From NCBI GenBank assembly GCA_036365455.1, contig JAWQUS010000026.1, forward strand, positions 15,704,001 through 15,768,000: DNA of 64,000 nucleotides, read 5' to 3'. Both the position numbers and the translations under genes were made by a program. Source of the DNA: Macrosoma leucophasiata (taxonomy: Eukaryota > Arthropoda > Insecta > Lepidoptera > Hedylidae). Positions 31,405 through 43,249 of the stretch are shown piece by piece; position 1 is the stretch's first letter; each line of letters opens with the position of its first letter. The notes below the pieces were generated by a model. The model ran no database searches. It saw only the letters and a list, made by a program, of their open reading frames with translations, and had not been told where the DNA came from.

Positions 31405-31444
31405 TAAAAATGCTTTCTACGCGGACGAAATCGAGCACAGCTAG
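31405..31444 (+). mobile_element. Helitron 3' end fragment
   Basis: cgcggacgaaatcgagcaca then gctag followed by T. Confidence 0.5.
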
Positions 31445-31472
31445 TATTATACCAACAGTTTTATTTTAGTGA

Positions 31473-31784
31473 CTAGCTGTGCCCGCGACTTCGCCCTCAT
31501 GAGAATTTATGATTGTTCAGTATGTACCCGGACGCAGTCGTGGGCGCAGCTGGTATAAAAGTAGCCTAAGTTACTCCTAATTACATAAGCTTTCTGCCAG
31601 TGAAAGTCTCGTCAAAATCGGTCCAGCCGTTCTCAAGATTAGCCCGGCCAAACAGACAGACAGACAAAAATGGAAAAAAATGTTGTTTTGGTATATGTAC
31701 CGTGTATACATACGTACGCATTAAGTAAAAAGCGGTTACTTTTATTTTACAAACAGACACTCCAAATTTATTTATTTGTATAGA
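31473..31784 (-). mobile_element. Non-autonomous Helitron-like element, family H
   Basis: Minus strand TC start at 31784, end cgaagtcgcgggcacagctag at 31473, with a cagacagacagaca block as in other lepidopteran Helitrons. Confidence 0.65.
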
Positions 31785-31918
31785 TATAATTATTAAGTAG
31801 GTATGTATCTTTTTTTTTTCTCTCGGCCTCGAATTCTGTAGGTTTAGAATTACTATCTGATATTTCCTAAGAGCTTCTTGGAATCCTAAATTTAAATAAT
31901 AAACATCCGATTACAACA

Positions 31919-32207
31919 TTTTTTTTTAATGTAATGGAAGTTGCAAACTAGCATGCAGTTCACATTGATGTTAAGTGATGACTGCAGCCTATAGACACTC
32001 ACACAAAGACCATAGTCAAAATGCGGATGCGTTACCACTCCTGAGGCCTAAGTTGTTATGCCCTGTGCCGGATATTACAGGACCGTATTACATTACCACC
32101 TGACCGGAACACGTTAGTGCTGAACACTACCATTTAGCGGCAAGTATATTAGGTAATGCGGAGGTGCCTACGCCCGCGAGCTCCGTCACTGGAGCTCTAC
32201 CACCAGT
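31919..32207 (-). mobile_element. Family A retroposon
   Basis: Near full-length; poly(T) at left. Confidence 0.9.
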
Positions 32208-32992
32208 ATAGAAAACGCTGAAAATAAGAAAAGATTTTTATTAAAAACTGTGGTCCGTATAAACCCACCCTTAGATCTCGATACCAGAAAATTCCCTCCG
32301 TATAATCCAAGGGCGCACCAAAAATCACCTTATAAAACAGTCCGCACTCGGATCTCAAATTTCATTTTCCCTAATGAATAATATTCTAGAACTGCCGCAG
32401 TATATCTTAGATCCCTGAAATAATAACTGCTCGGTGCTCCGTTTGCTTACTTCAACTGGGGCAAGTCACTCGTATACAATTTTGTGATGTACGAGTATGA
32501 TAGTACGAGTATTCTGTCGAATTTTGAATTTCAATAATTCGTCGTTTTGAGAATGCTATCGTATTTTGGAATTAGATTTAGTTTAGTGAGGAACAGCAAT
32601 CTAAATAGATTATATATTATGTTTTTTTTTTAATTTTCACATGCTGAAACACCGTCGTTTAGCTGGCAGAAGAATCCCCCGCCTATTGGAAAGTAGGGCA
32701 AACTTGAGACAAACAAAAATTATTACATTAAAGGCTTAAAGGTTTATATTTTACAAATTTTAAATGTTCTTATGTGCCAAATATTAAAAAAAAAAACTTT
32801 CTTACAATACAGGGTACGCGAGGAAAATATTGCATTCCCTCGTGGACGTACCCAAAAAAATTTACTTTTCAAGATATTATTTTATCACTCTGTTGGAATT
32901 ACTTCAGCCTCTTTTCAAGCTAAATACATTCGCTCTCAGCTTAGGTACGGACAGACCGCCAGATGGTACCTTATAGGCTACCTATAAGAATA
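32208..32992. other. No gene seen
   Basis: 785 bp without a supported gene; the 71-codon frame at 32772-32987 has no recognisable features. Confidence 0.5.
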
Positions 32993-33177
32993 CTAGCGGC
33001 CCGCCCCGGCTTCGCCCGCGCTGCTCTGCTCCTATTAGTCATAGCGTAATGTAAGCTATCCTATCTCTCAAGTTGGATCAAACTGCACATTGTGTGCGAA
33101 TTTTATTATAATCGGTTAAGTGGTTTAGGAGTCCATTGAGGACAAACATTGTGACACGAGATTTATATATATTAAGA
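32993..33177 (-). mobile_element. Non-autonomous Helitron-like element, family N
   Basis: Minus strand TC start at 33177, end gcccgcgctg-rich then CTAG at 32993; same 185-bp element as at 41248 and 41437. Directly abuts the copia element. Confidence 0.8.
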
Positions 33178-33338
33178 AGGTAAGCCATACATACTTTTTG
33201 GTGTTATGATAATAGCTTCTTCTAAGTCTGTACTCTATTATTGTTTGTCAGCGACTGCGTATTGTGAACATGTTATAGAAAGGGAATATGGCGTAACAAG
33301 ATTAAAAAGTTGTAGCATAATTCGTTTATTATTTAAAA

Positions 33339-33353
33339 GGTTATGGGCCCAGC
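33339..33353 (+). promoter_or_regulatory. Primer binding site, internal initiator tRNA-Met
   Basis: ggttatgggcccagc is complementary to the anticodon-region strand of initiator tRNA-Met (ctgggcccataacc), the half-tRNA priming known for Drosophila copia. The Gag ATG (33343) lies inside the site. Confidence 0.8.
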
Positions 33354-36300
33354 AAATGTTTTGCCGCAATTGACTGCGGAAAATTTTAATAATTGGAAAT
33401 ATAGAGTGAGATGTATACTGGAAGGAAGACAATTGCTGGAGACGTTGGACGACGAGCCCAAAGATGTCGATAAGAAAAATGACTCAAGAGCTAAATCGCT
33501 AATTGTACAATGCATCACGGACATCCATTTAAATTTAATAAAAGATGCGAAAACAGCTAAAGAAATGTTTGCAAAATTGTGCAGTATTTTCGAGAGAAAA
33601 TCCATAGCAAGTCGAATAAATCTTAGAAAAAAATTGTTAGCGATAAAATTGCAAAGCCATGAGAAATTAGAGGTGTATTTTTTGAAATTTGAATCTATCG
33701 TTAGGGATTTAGATAATGCAGATAAAAACTTGATGAAGAAGAAAAAAATACTTATCTTTTATTAGGACTTACTGAAAATTATAATACTGTTTTAACCGCA
33801 CTGGAAACAATTAATGAGAAGTTGTCACCAGATTTTGTTAAGGCGAGATTGCTAGATGAAGAACTAAGAAATACGATACAAATTGAGCAAGTTGATGGAA
33901 TAGCATTCAAGTCTAGTACAATAGTATGCTATAAATGTAAAAAACAAGGTCATAAAAGCTACGAATGTTACTCAAATAGAAGAAGAGGTTATATGAACGG
34001 AAATTATAGAGGAAGAGGTTATAGAGGACGTTACCGAGGCAGAGTATATGATCAGAACCAGAGTCATGCTGCAACTTCAGATACGAATGAACAGGAATTT
34101 TCTTTTCTGTCAAGAACTGACAATCATTGTAATTTATTTGGAGAGAATGATCAGAATATAGAGTGGATTATAGATTCTGGATGTACGGAACACCTTATTC
34201 AAGCTAAATATGAAAAATATACGAGCGAAAATGTTACACTACAACAAGGTATAAAGATATATATTGCAAATGGAGATTATGTGACAGCCAGGAAACAAGG
34301 AAAAATAAAATTGATGTGTAATGGAGATAAGTTAACTATGAATGCTCTTATAATAGAAAATTTATCATTTAATCTTATTTCAGTTAAAAAGATTGTGCAA
34401 AATAATTGTAATGTTCAGTTTAATCAACATGAAGTCAAAATTTGCAAAAATAACTCTAGACATTCTATTACAGGGTTATTGTAAAGGAAAACTGTTTATC
34501 TTAAAAGCATCTTTATTTTCAGAAAATAATATTTGTGGTCTTAGTACAGATTTTTTATGGCACAAAAGATAAGGACATGTAAACAGGTATAGCTTAAAAC
34601 TTATGAAGCTTCCTTTTTCTAAGAAAGTGTGTGGACCATGTATGATTGGTAAGTCAACTCGTCAACCTTTTCCGCAAACTTCGAAGATAAGGTCATCTCG
34701 TATTGGTGAACTTCTTCATACAGATGTAGCCGGACCTGTAAACATAAAAGGGATTAATGAAGAACTATATTATCAGGTAATTGTTGATGATTATTCACAT
34801 TTTGTAGTAGTTTATTTACTCAAAAGTAAAGATGAAGCAACTCAGAACTTAATTAAATATATAAATAATATTGAAAATCAGCAAAACATTAAAGTGAAAC
34901 GAATAAGATGTGATAACGGTGGGGAATTTAAAAATAGAATAATAGAATCTTTTTGTGTGGAGAAAGGAATATAAATTGAGTATACTCAACCCTATTCACC
35001 CCAACAAAATGGAGTTTCCGAAAGAATGAACAGGACTTTGTATAATAAAGCTAGAACACAGATTTTAGAAACAAATCTTCCGAAATATTTGTGGGGAGAA
35101 GCCATATTAGCTTCAGCATATCAGTTAAATAGATGCCCCTCGTCAGCTATTAACTTTCAGATACCAGCAGAAGTTATGTTTGGTTCCTTAGATTTGAGTA
35201 GACTGCGTGTTTTCGGAAGCAAAGCATGGGCTTTACAACTACCTAGAGGAAATAAATTTGATAAAAGAGCACATGAAATGAGAATGGTAGGTTATGCTCC
35301 CAATGGATATAGACTGTGGCATTCACAAGAAAACAAAATTGTTAGATCAAGAGACGTAAGATTTGATGAGGAAGATATTAAGTACAAACCAATCAATGAA
35401 GAAACAATGAAGGAACACAAATATGCTTATTATGAAGTAAAAGAAAATGAATCAAATACAGAGTGTGACACAATTGGAGAAAAAGATAATACTGAAGGAA
35501 TACACGAGCGAAGAACGACTATAAGACCTTACTACTTAAATGATTATGAAACTAACTATGATAATAATAATGAAAATGACTATGAAAATACTGAATCTAA
35601 CATAGCATATTGTTTAAATACCTATATTGATACTGAACCGATTACCTACAAAGAAGCGATTAACAATTCAGAATGGACAGAAGCAATAGAAAAAGAACTA
35701 GATGCTCACAAGAAACTACAAACATGGGAAACTTCTATATTACCTAATGGACATAAGGCTATTGATACTAAATGGATCTTTAAGGAAAAGACAGATGGAA
35801 CAAAGAAAGCGAGATTAGTAGCTAAAGGCTATCAAGAAAATAATGTCAATTATGTTTATGCACCAGTTGCTAGAATGTCAACTGTGAGGTTGTTATTGAG
35901 TATATCACTACAAGAAAATAAACCTGTAAAACAGATGGATATACCTACAGCTTTTCTAAATGGAAACTTGGAAAATGAAGTATATATAAAATATCCTGAA
36001 GGAGTTAAAGAAGAAGAAGGAAAAGTATTGAAACTAAGAAAATCTATTTACGGATTGAAAGAAGCGCCACGATGTTGGAATGATAGAATACACAATTTAT
36101 TTATTGAAAACAATCTTGAACAATCAAAGTATGATGTTTGTTTATACTTCAAGCCTGGAATTTGGGCACTTATTTTTGTTGACGATATTCTGTTAATGGG
36201 TAATTTTAAAGAAATAAAAGAAAAACTGCAGATCGTATTTAAAGCAAAAGATTTAGGAGATGTTAAAGAATATTTAGGTATGGAAATACACAAAAGCGGA

Positions 36301-36681
36301 AATACTGTATATATAAAACAAGAAAAAATAATAAGGAAAATACTGAATAAATTTGGAATGGAAGATAGCAAGGTAGTAAAAACACCTATGGAGAAAGAAC
36401 CTTTAACAACAGGAGAGGAAGAAATAACAAAAGTACCCTACAGGGAATTAATGGGCAGTCTTACATACCTTTCAATTACAAGTAGATCTGATATCACTTA
36501 TGCCACTTCTTTCTTGAGTAGATACTTAGATAAGCCTACATCACAGCGTTGGAAAGCAGCAAAGAGGATCTTAAGGTACCTAAAAAACACTATCAGTAAA
36601 GGTCTTACTTACTTACAGACGGACGAACCGATACAACTGATTACATATACAGATGCAGACTGGGCAAGTGATAAAACTTAA
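33343..36681 (+). pseudogene. Copia Gag-Pol, frameshifted with stops
   Basis: Pieces: Gag 33343-33765; then, after a frameshift near 33730, 33780-34484 with the zinc knuckle CYKCKKQGHKSYEC and protease WIIDSGCTEH; integrase parts 34488-34974 and 34978-35400 (DVAGPV, DNGGEF, PYSPQQNGVSER); RT 35760-36300 with FVDDIL. In-frame stops lie at 34482, about 34570 and 34972. RNase H breaks off after TYTDADWASD at 36681, so its C-terminal part is deleted. The order protease, integrase, RT, RNase H is diagnostic of Ty1/copia. Not functional. Confidence 0.92.
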
Positions 36682-36890
36682 AATGTTATCTACAAAATAA
36701 CTAGAATTGTTGATTGGTGTTATACAAGATAGAAGTATGTTATAATTTAGTAATATTTTGTTTTAGTAATTGTTTGCAATGTTACAAATATGATTTTAAC
36801 ATTGAAGGGGGGTGTTAGAATATTAGCTATACATACTTTTTGGTGTAATGATAATAGCTTTTTCTAAGTCTATACTCTATAATTATTTAC

Positions 36891-37352
36891 AGAACCCTAA
36901 TAAAGATCAGTAACCGGAGCAATCAATTGAGGTGACAATATTTTCACCTCATACGTCTACAAAGCGTGGAAATATGTAAAACTTCAATTCAAATTGAGAG
37001 AAAGTGCATTAAATTTTAAGTGCTCCCCAAAATATAAAAAACTGTTTTTTTTTTGTAAAATTTGTAGTTTTATATAAAATTTCAATTTAAATTGAGAGAA
37101 AGTGCGTTATTTTAGTGCTCCCAAAAAAACTCCCCAGTTTAATATAAAACAAGTTATGGTTGCAGTACCCAGCCTCTGGCCATTTATATTCAAAATAGCT
37201 TTTATTGTTAGACACGAGAACAAACTGCAACTGCGGTACGCAGTGCTGAAAAATAAAAATGTGCGGTTTAAAAAATCTTTTAATATTCTAGTGGGAACCG
37301 CATGTTACTTTCAAATATAACCAAAGACTTTAAAGAGGATATTTTATGTGCA
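36891..37352. other. No gene seen; ~100-bp direct repeat
   Basis: A block around aattgagagaaagtgc occurs at about 36985-37030 and 37085-37128. No coding sequence recognised. Confidence 0.5.
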
Positions 37353-37473
37353 TGTATCTTCACGCCAAGTCTCTTATGGGGTAAGAAGACAGTGTGGAAT
37401 CGGTCTTGACACACCTTCCTTGCTTCTTCTACATTCATCATTCTCTTTATACATGCATGCCGATTCCTAAGAC
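37353..37473 (-). mobile_element. LINE R 3' end
   Basis: catgtatcttcacgccaagt to gattcctaagac; short diverged tail copy. Confidence 0.7.
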
Positions 37474-38026
37474 AAAAAAAGAAAGAATTCTATTCGGGGA
37501 TTCGTATAGTTAAGTATCTCAAAACTCAAAAATTCAAAATTCAAATCATTTTTTTCAAATTGGTCTACAAGGACACTTTTGCATTGTCGGGTTATTAGCT
37601 ACCTAGAGAGAATGACTTATAATAATAATCCAATAGGTATTAATAAATACCAATTTAATAATAATATATAACCGATACGTGAATCATCAAATTTTTCAAT
37701 TCCTTCATAGAAGAAAAAGAAAAATCTGTTCGTCATAATCATAGTCATTCACTTAGCAGAGTTCCAAGTACAGGCACTATTGAGAACCCGCTACCCAACA
37801 AACTCAGCGTGTTGCTCTTTTGTCAAAACCTTAGATTTAATACAAATATTATTACATAGAATAAAGATAATGTGAACGTCCATGGCATATAAATATTTGC
37901 ATATAACATACGCAAATACCCATCAACAGCTTAATATCGTGATAGAATATAACACCCGCAAATCACAACAGACCAGTCCCCACAATCAGCACCCGTTCAC
38001 GAGTATGACGCTTGTGGCAGCCATTG
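37474..38026. other. No gene seen
   Basis: AT-rich, no supported feature. Confidence 0.5.
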
Positions 38027-38941
38027 CTCTTGTGGAGGAACGGGTGGAAGTGTTCCTCCGACGAAAAGGGAGGATCCTCCGACCAGGCGAGGTGGTAGCG
38101 CCTGGCGGGCCGCGGCCCAACGATTGACGTTGGGAAGTTGTATATATTCCAACTCTTGAGAAATCTTCGCATGTGCAATGTTATTCGAATGCACGCCATC
38201 TATCGTACTAGACAAGTATTGTAAGGTTTCATTGTATTCCACTAGTTGGCGCCTTAATGTAGTGGACGCTACATCACTCCCCTCCAAGACCGGAGGTTGA
38301 TATCATCGAGACAGCTGTCAGAGCTTCTCCCGGAGCTGTGCCAATGCCATATAGTCCCATGCCGCAAGTCCCAGTGAGTCGGGTGCGAAGGTCTTCAGTG
38401 AGTCGAGGTAGTCGCTACTGCGGTGATGCGAAAGTCCCCTTTGAATCGAGGTAGTCGCTGCATAGTAGTTACTGCGTCCGTCCACGCAGTACTAACGCTG
38501 ATGTGGCTGCAGGGTAGTCCAGGCATGCGCGGTCGCTGCAGGCGTGTGGAGTATCCCTGATGAAGCCGAGGGTGCTGGCTGGCGTGACTTGATTACCGCT
38601 CGATCAGGTGCTGGTGATGTGAGGGATGACGTCGTCGAAGGTGCTGCAGAGTGGCTGGTGAGAAGGTTGCTTCCAATCACGTCGGGGTCACCACTGTGGA
38701 GGAACGGGTGGAAATGTTCCTCCGGCGAAAAGGGAGGATCCTCCGACCAGGCGAGGTGGTAGCGCCTGGCGGGCCGCGGCCCAACGGTTGACGTTGGGAA
38801 GTTGTATATATTCCAACTCTTGAGAAATCTTCGCATGTGCAATGTTATTCGAATGCACGCCATCTATCGTACTAGACAAGTATTGTAAGGTTTCATTGTA
38901 TTCCACTAGTTGGCGCCTTAATGTAGTGGACGCTACACTCT
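38027..38941 (-). mobile_element. TRIM-like small LTR retrotransposon
   Basis: Two 243-bp LTRs (38031-38273, 38695-38937), reading TGTAGCG...CCACA on the minus strand, around a 421-bp non-coding interior, with a 4-bp duplication CTCT (38027-38030, 38938-38941). The minus-strand primer site at 38676-38694 starts TGGTGACCCCGACGTGATT, complementary to the 3' end of tRNA-Trp. The polypurine tract ggaggggagtga lies against the other LTR (38274-38285 in plus coordinates). LTRs differ at a few positions (for example gaagtgttc/gaaatgttc). tRNA-Trp priming is known for the CsRn1 group of Ty3/Gypsy, a plausible source of its enzymes. Confidence 0.88.
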
Positions 38942-39319
38942 CCTCGACCATTTTGAAGGGAACTGAGCAACCCGTCACACGACCCCGCCGAAGGCAAAGA
39001 CATTAAAGTGAGCATCATCTACTATTGGTTTAAATTTTATACTCATCGCACCTGCTACAAAACCACATCAAAGCTCCGTACAATTTTCTAATACCTACTA
39101 GCTTCGTTCGCATTCATAGGCCATTAAAATACCTATTTCTTAAAAATTATTTTAAATATCCCATGTTACTTCTTATACGTCCAAGAATATGTGTACAACG
39201 TTTTTTTCAGTTTTCGCGTGAAAGCGTAACAAACAAACGTACATTCGTATTTAACTATCTTTATATATATTATATAATATTATCTACTGTACGTGTATTA
39301 CAGTTATATTTATATTTCT
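38938..39319. other. No gene seen
   Basis: Contains a cgtgaaagcgtaacaaacaa block common in Helitron relics near 39215, but no bounded element. Confidence 0.4.
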
Positions 39320-39602
39320 ATTGGTGATAGAGTTCCAGTGATGGAGCTCGCGGGTGTAGGCACCACCGCATTACCTAATATACTTGCCGCTAAATGGTAG
39401 TGTTCAGCACTATCATGTTCCGGTCAGGTGGTAATGTAAGGCCCGGTAATTGCCGGCATATAGGCATAACACCTTAAGCCTCAGGAGTGGTAACGCATCT
39501 GCATTTTGACCTTGGTCTTTGCGTGGGTGTCTATAACCTGCAGTCATCACTTAACATCAATGTGAACTGCATGCTTGTTTGCCACTTCCATAAACAAAAA
39601 AA
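39320..39602 (+). mobile_element. Family A retroposon, diverged 5' end
   Basis: Starts attggtgatagagttcc; otherwise near full-length. Confidence 0.85.
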
Positions 39603-40232
39603 TGTACATAATATATTAAAGTAGGGATTCTTAAGCTGACAGTAGCTTGAGCAAGTACTGCGCACTCCAAAGAGGTCTTAAGTGAGACTAATGTTCCTTA
39701 TCTTAATAGGAATCTCGGTTTCATAATGTCCAACTCATCAACGTTTTCCGAAAACTCTCTTCAAGCCACTTTCCGCTGATAGTGTCGTTTTTTTTAATAA
39801 CCACAGTCCGTTAAATCTGAATTGACTTTGTAATCGGTTGCGTTCTTTCTTCATTGTGATTATACTCGTAGATTGAAAGATTGTATTATTATTTCCTTAT
39901 CCCTACTAATATTATAAATGTGAAAGTAACTCTGTCTGTCTGTATGTCTGTTACCTTTTCACGTCCAAACAACTGAACCGATTTTAATGAAATTTGGTAC
40001 AGTGATAGAGCTGACTTTGAGCACACCGCGGACACTGCGACAAAATTCCATACAAACGCTTAATTTGGTCTCTATTACATATAGCTATTACTATTTAGAC
40101 ATCAATCAGTGACGTTTATTTACACGTGTACCTGTGTGCGTAGCGCGTAGAAAATACCAACCGTCGCCCATAAGAGGGGAAGGGGTTAAGATGCGGAGAA
40201 ATCGGACGGGACGTCGAAGTGTCCATTCTATA

Positions 40233-40269
40233 CGTGAAGTTACGTATGTAATACATACGTAACTTCACG
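40233..40269. repeat. 17-bp perfect palindrome at SINE 3' end
   Basis: cgtgaagttacgtatgt, loop aat, acatacgtaacttcacg. The right arm is the genuine S1 3' end; the left arm is an inverted copy. Confidence 0.9.
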
Positions 40270-40563
40270 CCTGTAATCCCCGAAGGGGTAGGCAGAGGTA
40301 AATGCATGCATTCAAGCATACATGCAAACACCCACGATTCGCCGGTTACGTTTTGGCCCATGTAACAGGTGGCGAGCCTGTTGACATCTCCGGGCACATT
40401 ACCAAACTTTGAGGTACTGGGAAATTTCCAGAAAATGTAAAAATCCCAATAGAACCAGAGATAAAGGCTTTTTCACCATTATCTCTGATAACCCCCTACC
40501 CGGGAATCGAACCCAGGACCTCAGCGTAGTAGTAGTGGCCTGCTACCACTGGGCTACCGAGGC
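40257..40563 (-). mobile_element. SINE S1
   Basis: Full-length; B box ggttcgattcc and A box readable on the minus strand. Confidence 0.9.
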
Positions 40564-40685
40564 AGTTATTATATTATTACATATTCTCTGCTTTAAGAAA
40601 GAACATAGGCTCGACATCCACGGGGGCGAAGCCGCGGGCTACAGCTAGTATATTTATAATGTTAAAATTGCTAAATACCTCTACA

Positions 40686-40794
40686 AAACTGCCTCAGTAG
40701 CCTAGTGGTAGCAGGCCACTACTAATGTATGCTTGAATGCATGCATTTACATATGCCTACCTCTTCGGGGATTACAGGCGTAGAGTTACGTTAA
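40686..40794 (+). mobile_element. SINE S1, internally deleted
   Basis: Head gcctcagtagcctagtggta joined to tail tgcatgcatttacatatgcc ... ggattacaggcgtagagtta; ~200 bp of the middle missing. Confidence 0.85.
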
Positions 40795-40968
40795 AATGAA
40801 CATTGAACGTTATTTAATAATTTTAATAAATAAATACCTTTGCCTTCGTATTATTCTATTTTGAAAAACAGAATAATTGAGTGACGAATGACTTTGCCGA
40901 CATTGATTATAATATAATGGGTAAACAGACGATAAAACCGAGAAAATTTCTTGATTTTTATAATAATA

Positions 40969-41247
40969 CTAGCTGACCCGGCAAACTTCGTATTGCCTCA
41001 AAATGAAATAATGTGTCAAAGGCATTGATATGCAAAAAGGTTTGATTGATAGATACGGACTATTTCTATAATAAAATTAAATTGCGGTTTTTACTATTTC
41101 CCTCTAATTTCTTCATATTTTCTTACATTTTAAATCTTCCCTGGACTTCCAAAAATAATTCAAAACCAAAATTAGACAAATCGGTCCAGCCGTTCGCGAG
41201 TTTTAGCGAGACTAACGAACAGCAATTGATTTTTATATATATATAGA
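40969..41247 (-). mobile_element. Helitron-like element, family M
   Basis: Minus strand TC start at 41247, end ...gccgggtcag then CTAG at 40969. Second copy at 58755-59010. Confidence 0.75.
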
Positions 41248-41432
41248 CTAGCGGCCCGCCCCGGCTTCGCCCGCGCTGCTCTGCTCCTATTAGTCATAGC
41301 GTAATGTATGCTATCCTATCTCTCAAGTTGGATCGAACTGCACATGGTGTGCGAATTTTATTATAATCGGTTAAGTGGTTTAGGAGTCCATTGAGGACAA
41401 ACATTGTGACACGAGATTTATATATATTAAGA
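41248..41432 (-). mobile_element. Helitron-like element, family N, copy 1 of tandem pair
   Basis: CTAG end at 41248 abuts the 5' end of family M without spacer. Confidence 0.8.
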
Positions 41433-41436
41433 TAGA

Positions 41437-41621
41437 CTAGCGGCCCGCCCCGGCTTCGCCCGCGCTGCTCTGCTCCTATTAGTCATAGCGTAATGTAAGC
41501 TATCCTATCTCTCAAGTTGGATCGAACTGCACATGGTGTGTGAATTTTATTATAATCGGTTAAGTGGTTTAGGAGTCCATTGAGGACAAACATTGTGACA
41601 CGAGATTTATATATATTAAGA
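41437..41621 (-). mobile_element. Helitron-like element, family N, copy 2 of tandem pair
   Basis: Differs from copy 1 at only a few bases (for example gtgtgtgaa/gtgtgcgaa). Confidence 0.8.
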
Positions 41622-41971
41622 TAATAATAATAATGGCAATCCATTATACGTCCCACGGCTGGGCCCGACACTCCCCTTTTTGGGGGGAGGCCTGGAGCTT
41701 ACTCCACCACGCTGCTCCATTACGGATGGGTGGAGGTGGGTGGGTTAGTGGCCAACCCGCTGTAGGATGTTTTCAAACCGCCCATAAGGCCTCCGACAAG
41801 GTTTGACGACTGCTACCTATCGATAGCAACTGGGACCGTCGGCTTGACGTGACCTCCGAAGCACTTTCCGTACTTTAATTTGCCACTAGCGGTCACCCAT
41901 CACCGCGCCCGTAGTGCAATCCGAGTAGATCGTTTACGATCTACACCAGCAGCGTGGCCATGCGCGCTTCA
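41622..41971 (-). mobile_element. 5S-rRNA-like SINE, family C
   Basis: 3' tail (aat repeats) at 41622-41636; 5S-like head at about 41880-41970, slightly shortened relative to 29111-29471. Confidence 0.8.
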
Positions 41972-42587
41972 ATCTTTCAATTCTTTATTTTTATTGGAAG
42001 AAAATACATTAAATTTTGTGGTTTTATTTAGAAATGCGAGTTTCAAGACTAAACAAGAGGTATGGATATATTATTTCTCCCAATAGTGATAACATACCTA
42101 ATATAAAAAACAGCAAAAGGAAAAAAATGTAGAAAAATATTCACTAAAGCAATATTTTTTTATGTTAAGTAGGTAATCCATACCTACTATTTGTATGGAT
42201 ATAAAGAGGAAACATTTGTGTTTTTGTAGGTATACTGATTTAAAACAAAAGCTGAATTTTCACTGAGTGACATAGGCTGTATTACATTAAAAAAAAATGG
42301 GAATCTCATGTAAAAATGCAATAATGTAACCCAAGGTGTAACAAAATCAGCCATAAGAAAAAAATATTATTTCCAAGTGATTAAATTACTTTGAATCTTG
42401 AATGATATGCTCCGATATCTAAAATGCACGCGGACGAAATCGCGGCCAAAAGCCAGTTAGTTGAACTAGTAGAATTTTAGAACCTAGATAGGTAGGTATA
42501 TTAGTAGAATTTTTAGAAAACGGCCTTTGAATTGGCGACATTTTATTAATATTTTCGGAAATCAGAAAGTGTAAATATAACTTCATA
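41972..42587. other. No gene seen; Helitron 3' scrap
   Basis: A Helitron-type 3' scrap (cgcggacgaaatcgcggcca) at 42429-42462; otherwise no supported feature. Confidence 0.5.
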
Positions 42588-43222
42588 CAAAAAAACCGGA
42601 CAAGTACGAGTTCGACTCGCGTGGTGAGGGTTCCGTAATTTAAATAAATATTTTCGAAAATATTACAGATTTAAAATGCAGGGACATAGCGGTTACGGTG
42701 GTACCGGCAGGGGGGGTTATATTAATAAGAATATTCGATTAATTTGAATACTCAAACTTCTTATAGGTTTGCCAGTAATCTATAGGCAAAGAACTATTTT
42801 CCACATTTTTTCAAAATTTTAAGTTCACTAGTTTCGGAGATAGGGGAGGGAATGGTCAATTTACGTTGTTTTTCTTAAATAACTTCAAATTTGTTTATGC
42901 AAAAATTAAAAAATATATATATCTGAGATGCTAACAACAACTTCTTTCATTTGATATGTCACACGACACAGTTTACGAATATTTTTTTTTATTTCCTGAT
43001 TTACCCCCCGAAAGTGGCCCCCCTGTTTATTATTTATTATTTTACTTGACGTGTTCATCTTTGGGTCACCAATTTACATGTATTCATCAAATTTCCACTC
43101 AATCGGTCGAGTAGTTTCGGAGTAAATTGGCTGTGACAGACGGACAGACAGACAGACAGACAGACGCACGAGTGATCCTATAAGGGTTCCTTTTTTCCTT
43201 TTAAGGTACGAAACCCTAAAAA
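42588..43222. repeat. Family O repeat with GACA run
   Basis: Left cggacaagtacgagttcgac and gggttccgta; right has cagacagacagac at 43137-43166 and tacgaaaccct. The inner block 42637-42716 recurs at 49276-49375 inside Helitron H. Related start at 54044. Confidence 0.6.
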
Positions 43223-43249
43223 CGGCCAAATGCGTGTCAGACCTAAGGT

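Larger units (their letters stand above)
33179..36890 (+). mobile_element. Ty1/copia retrotransposon, decayed
   Basis: 5' LTR remnant about 33185-33338 and 3' LTR from 36813 (tgttagaata) share 'catactttttggtgt.atgataatagct'. The 5' LTR lacks its first ~16 bp next to the Helitron, and the 3' LTR similarity is lost after about 36885. A polypurine tract gaagggggg lies at 36804-36812. Confidence 0.9.
40021..40592 (-). repeat. Family I broken by S1
   Basis: Family I from cacaccgcggacactgcg to cattctatacgt (40021-40232), then S1, then ttattacatattctctgc (40575-40592). Confidence 0.7.
39900..40648 (+). mobile_element. Helitron family G, interrupted
   Basis: Left part 39900-40020 (TCCCTACTAATATT start, ctgtctgtctgt block) and right part 40593-40648 (cgaagccgcgggctacagctag) rejoin in register with the copy at 13165-13350. 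The insert is family I, itself broken by S1. Confidence 0.75.

Noticed and set aside
38492..38978. Open frames of 96-123 codons around 38.0-39.0 kb
   Set aside because: They run across the LTRs of the TRIM-like element and recur because the LTRs are repeated; composition is that of non-coding repeat.
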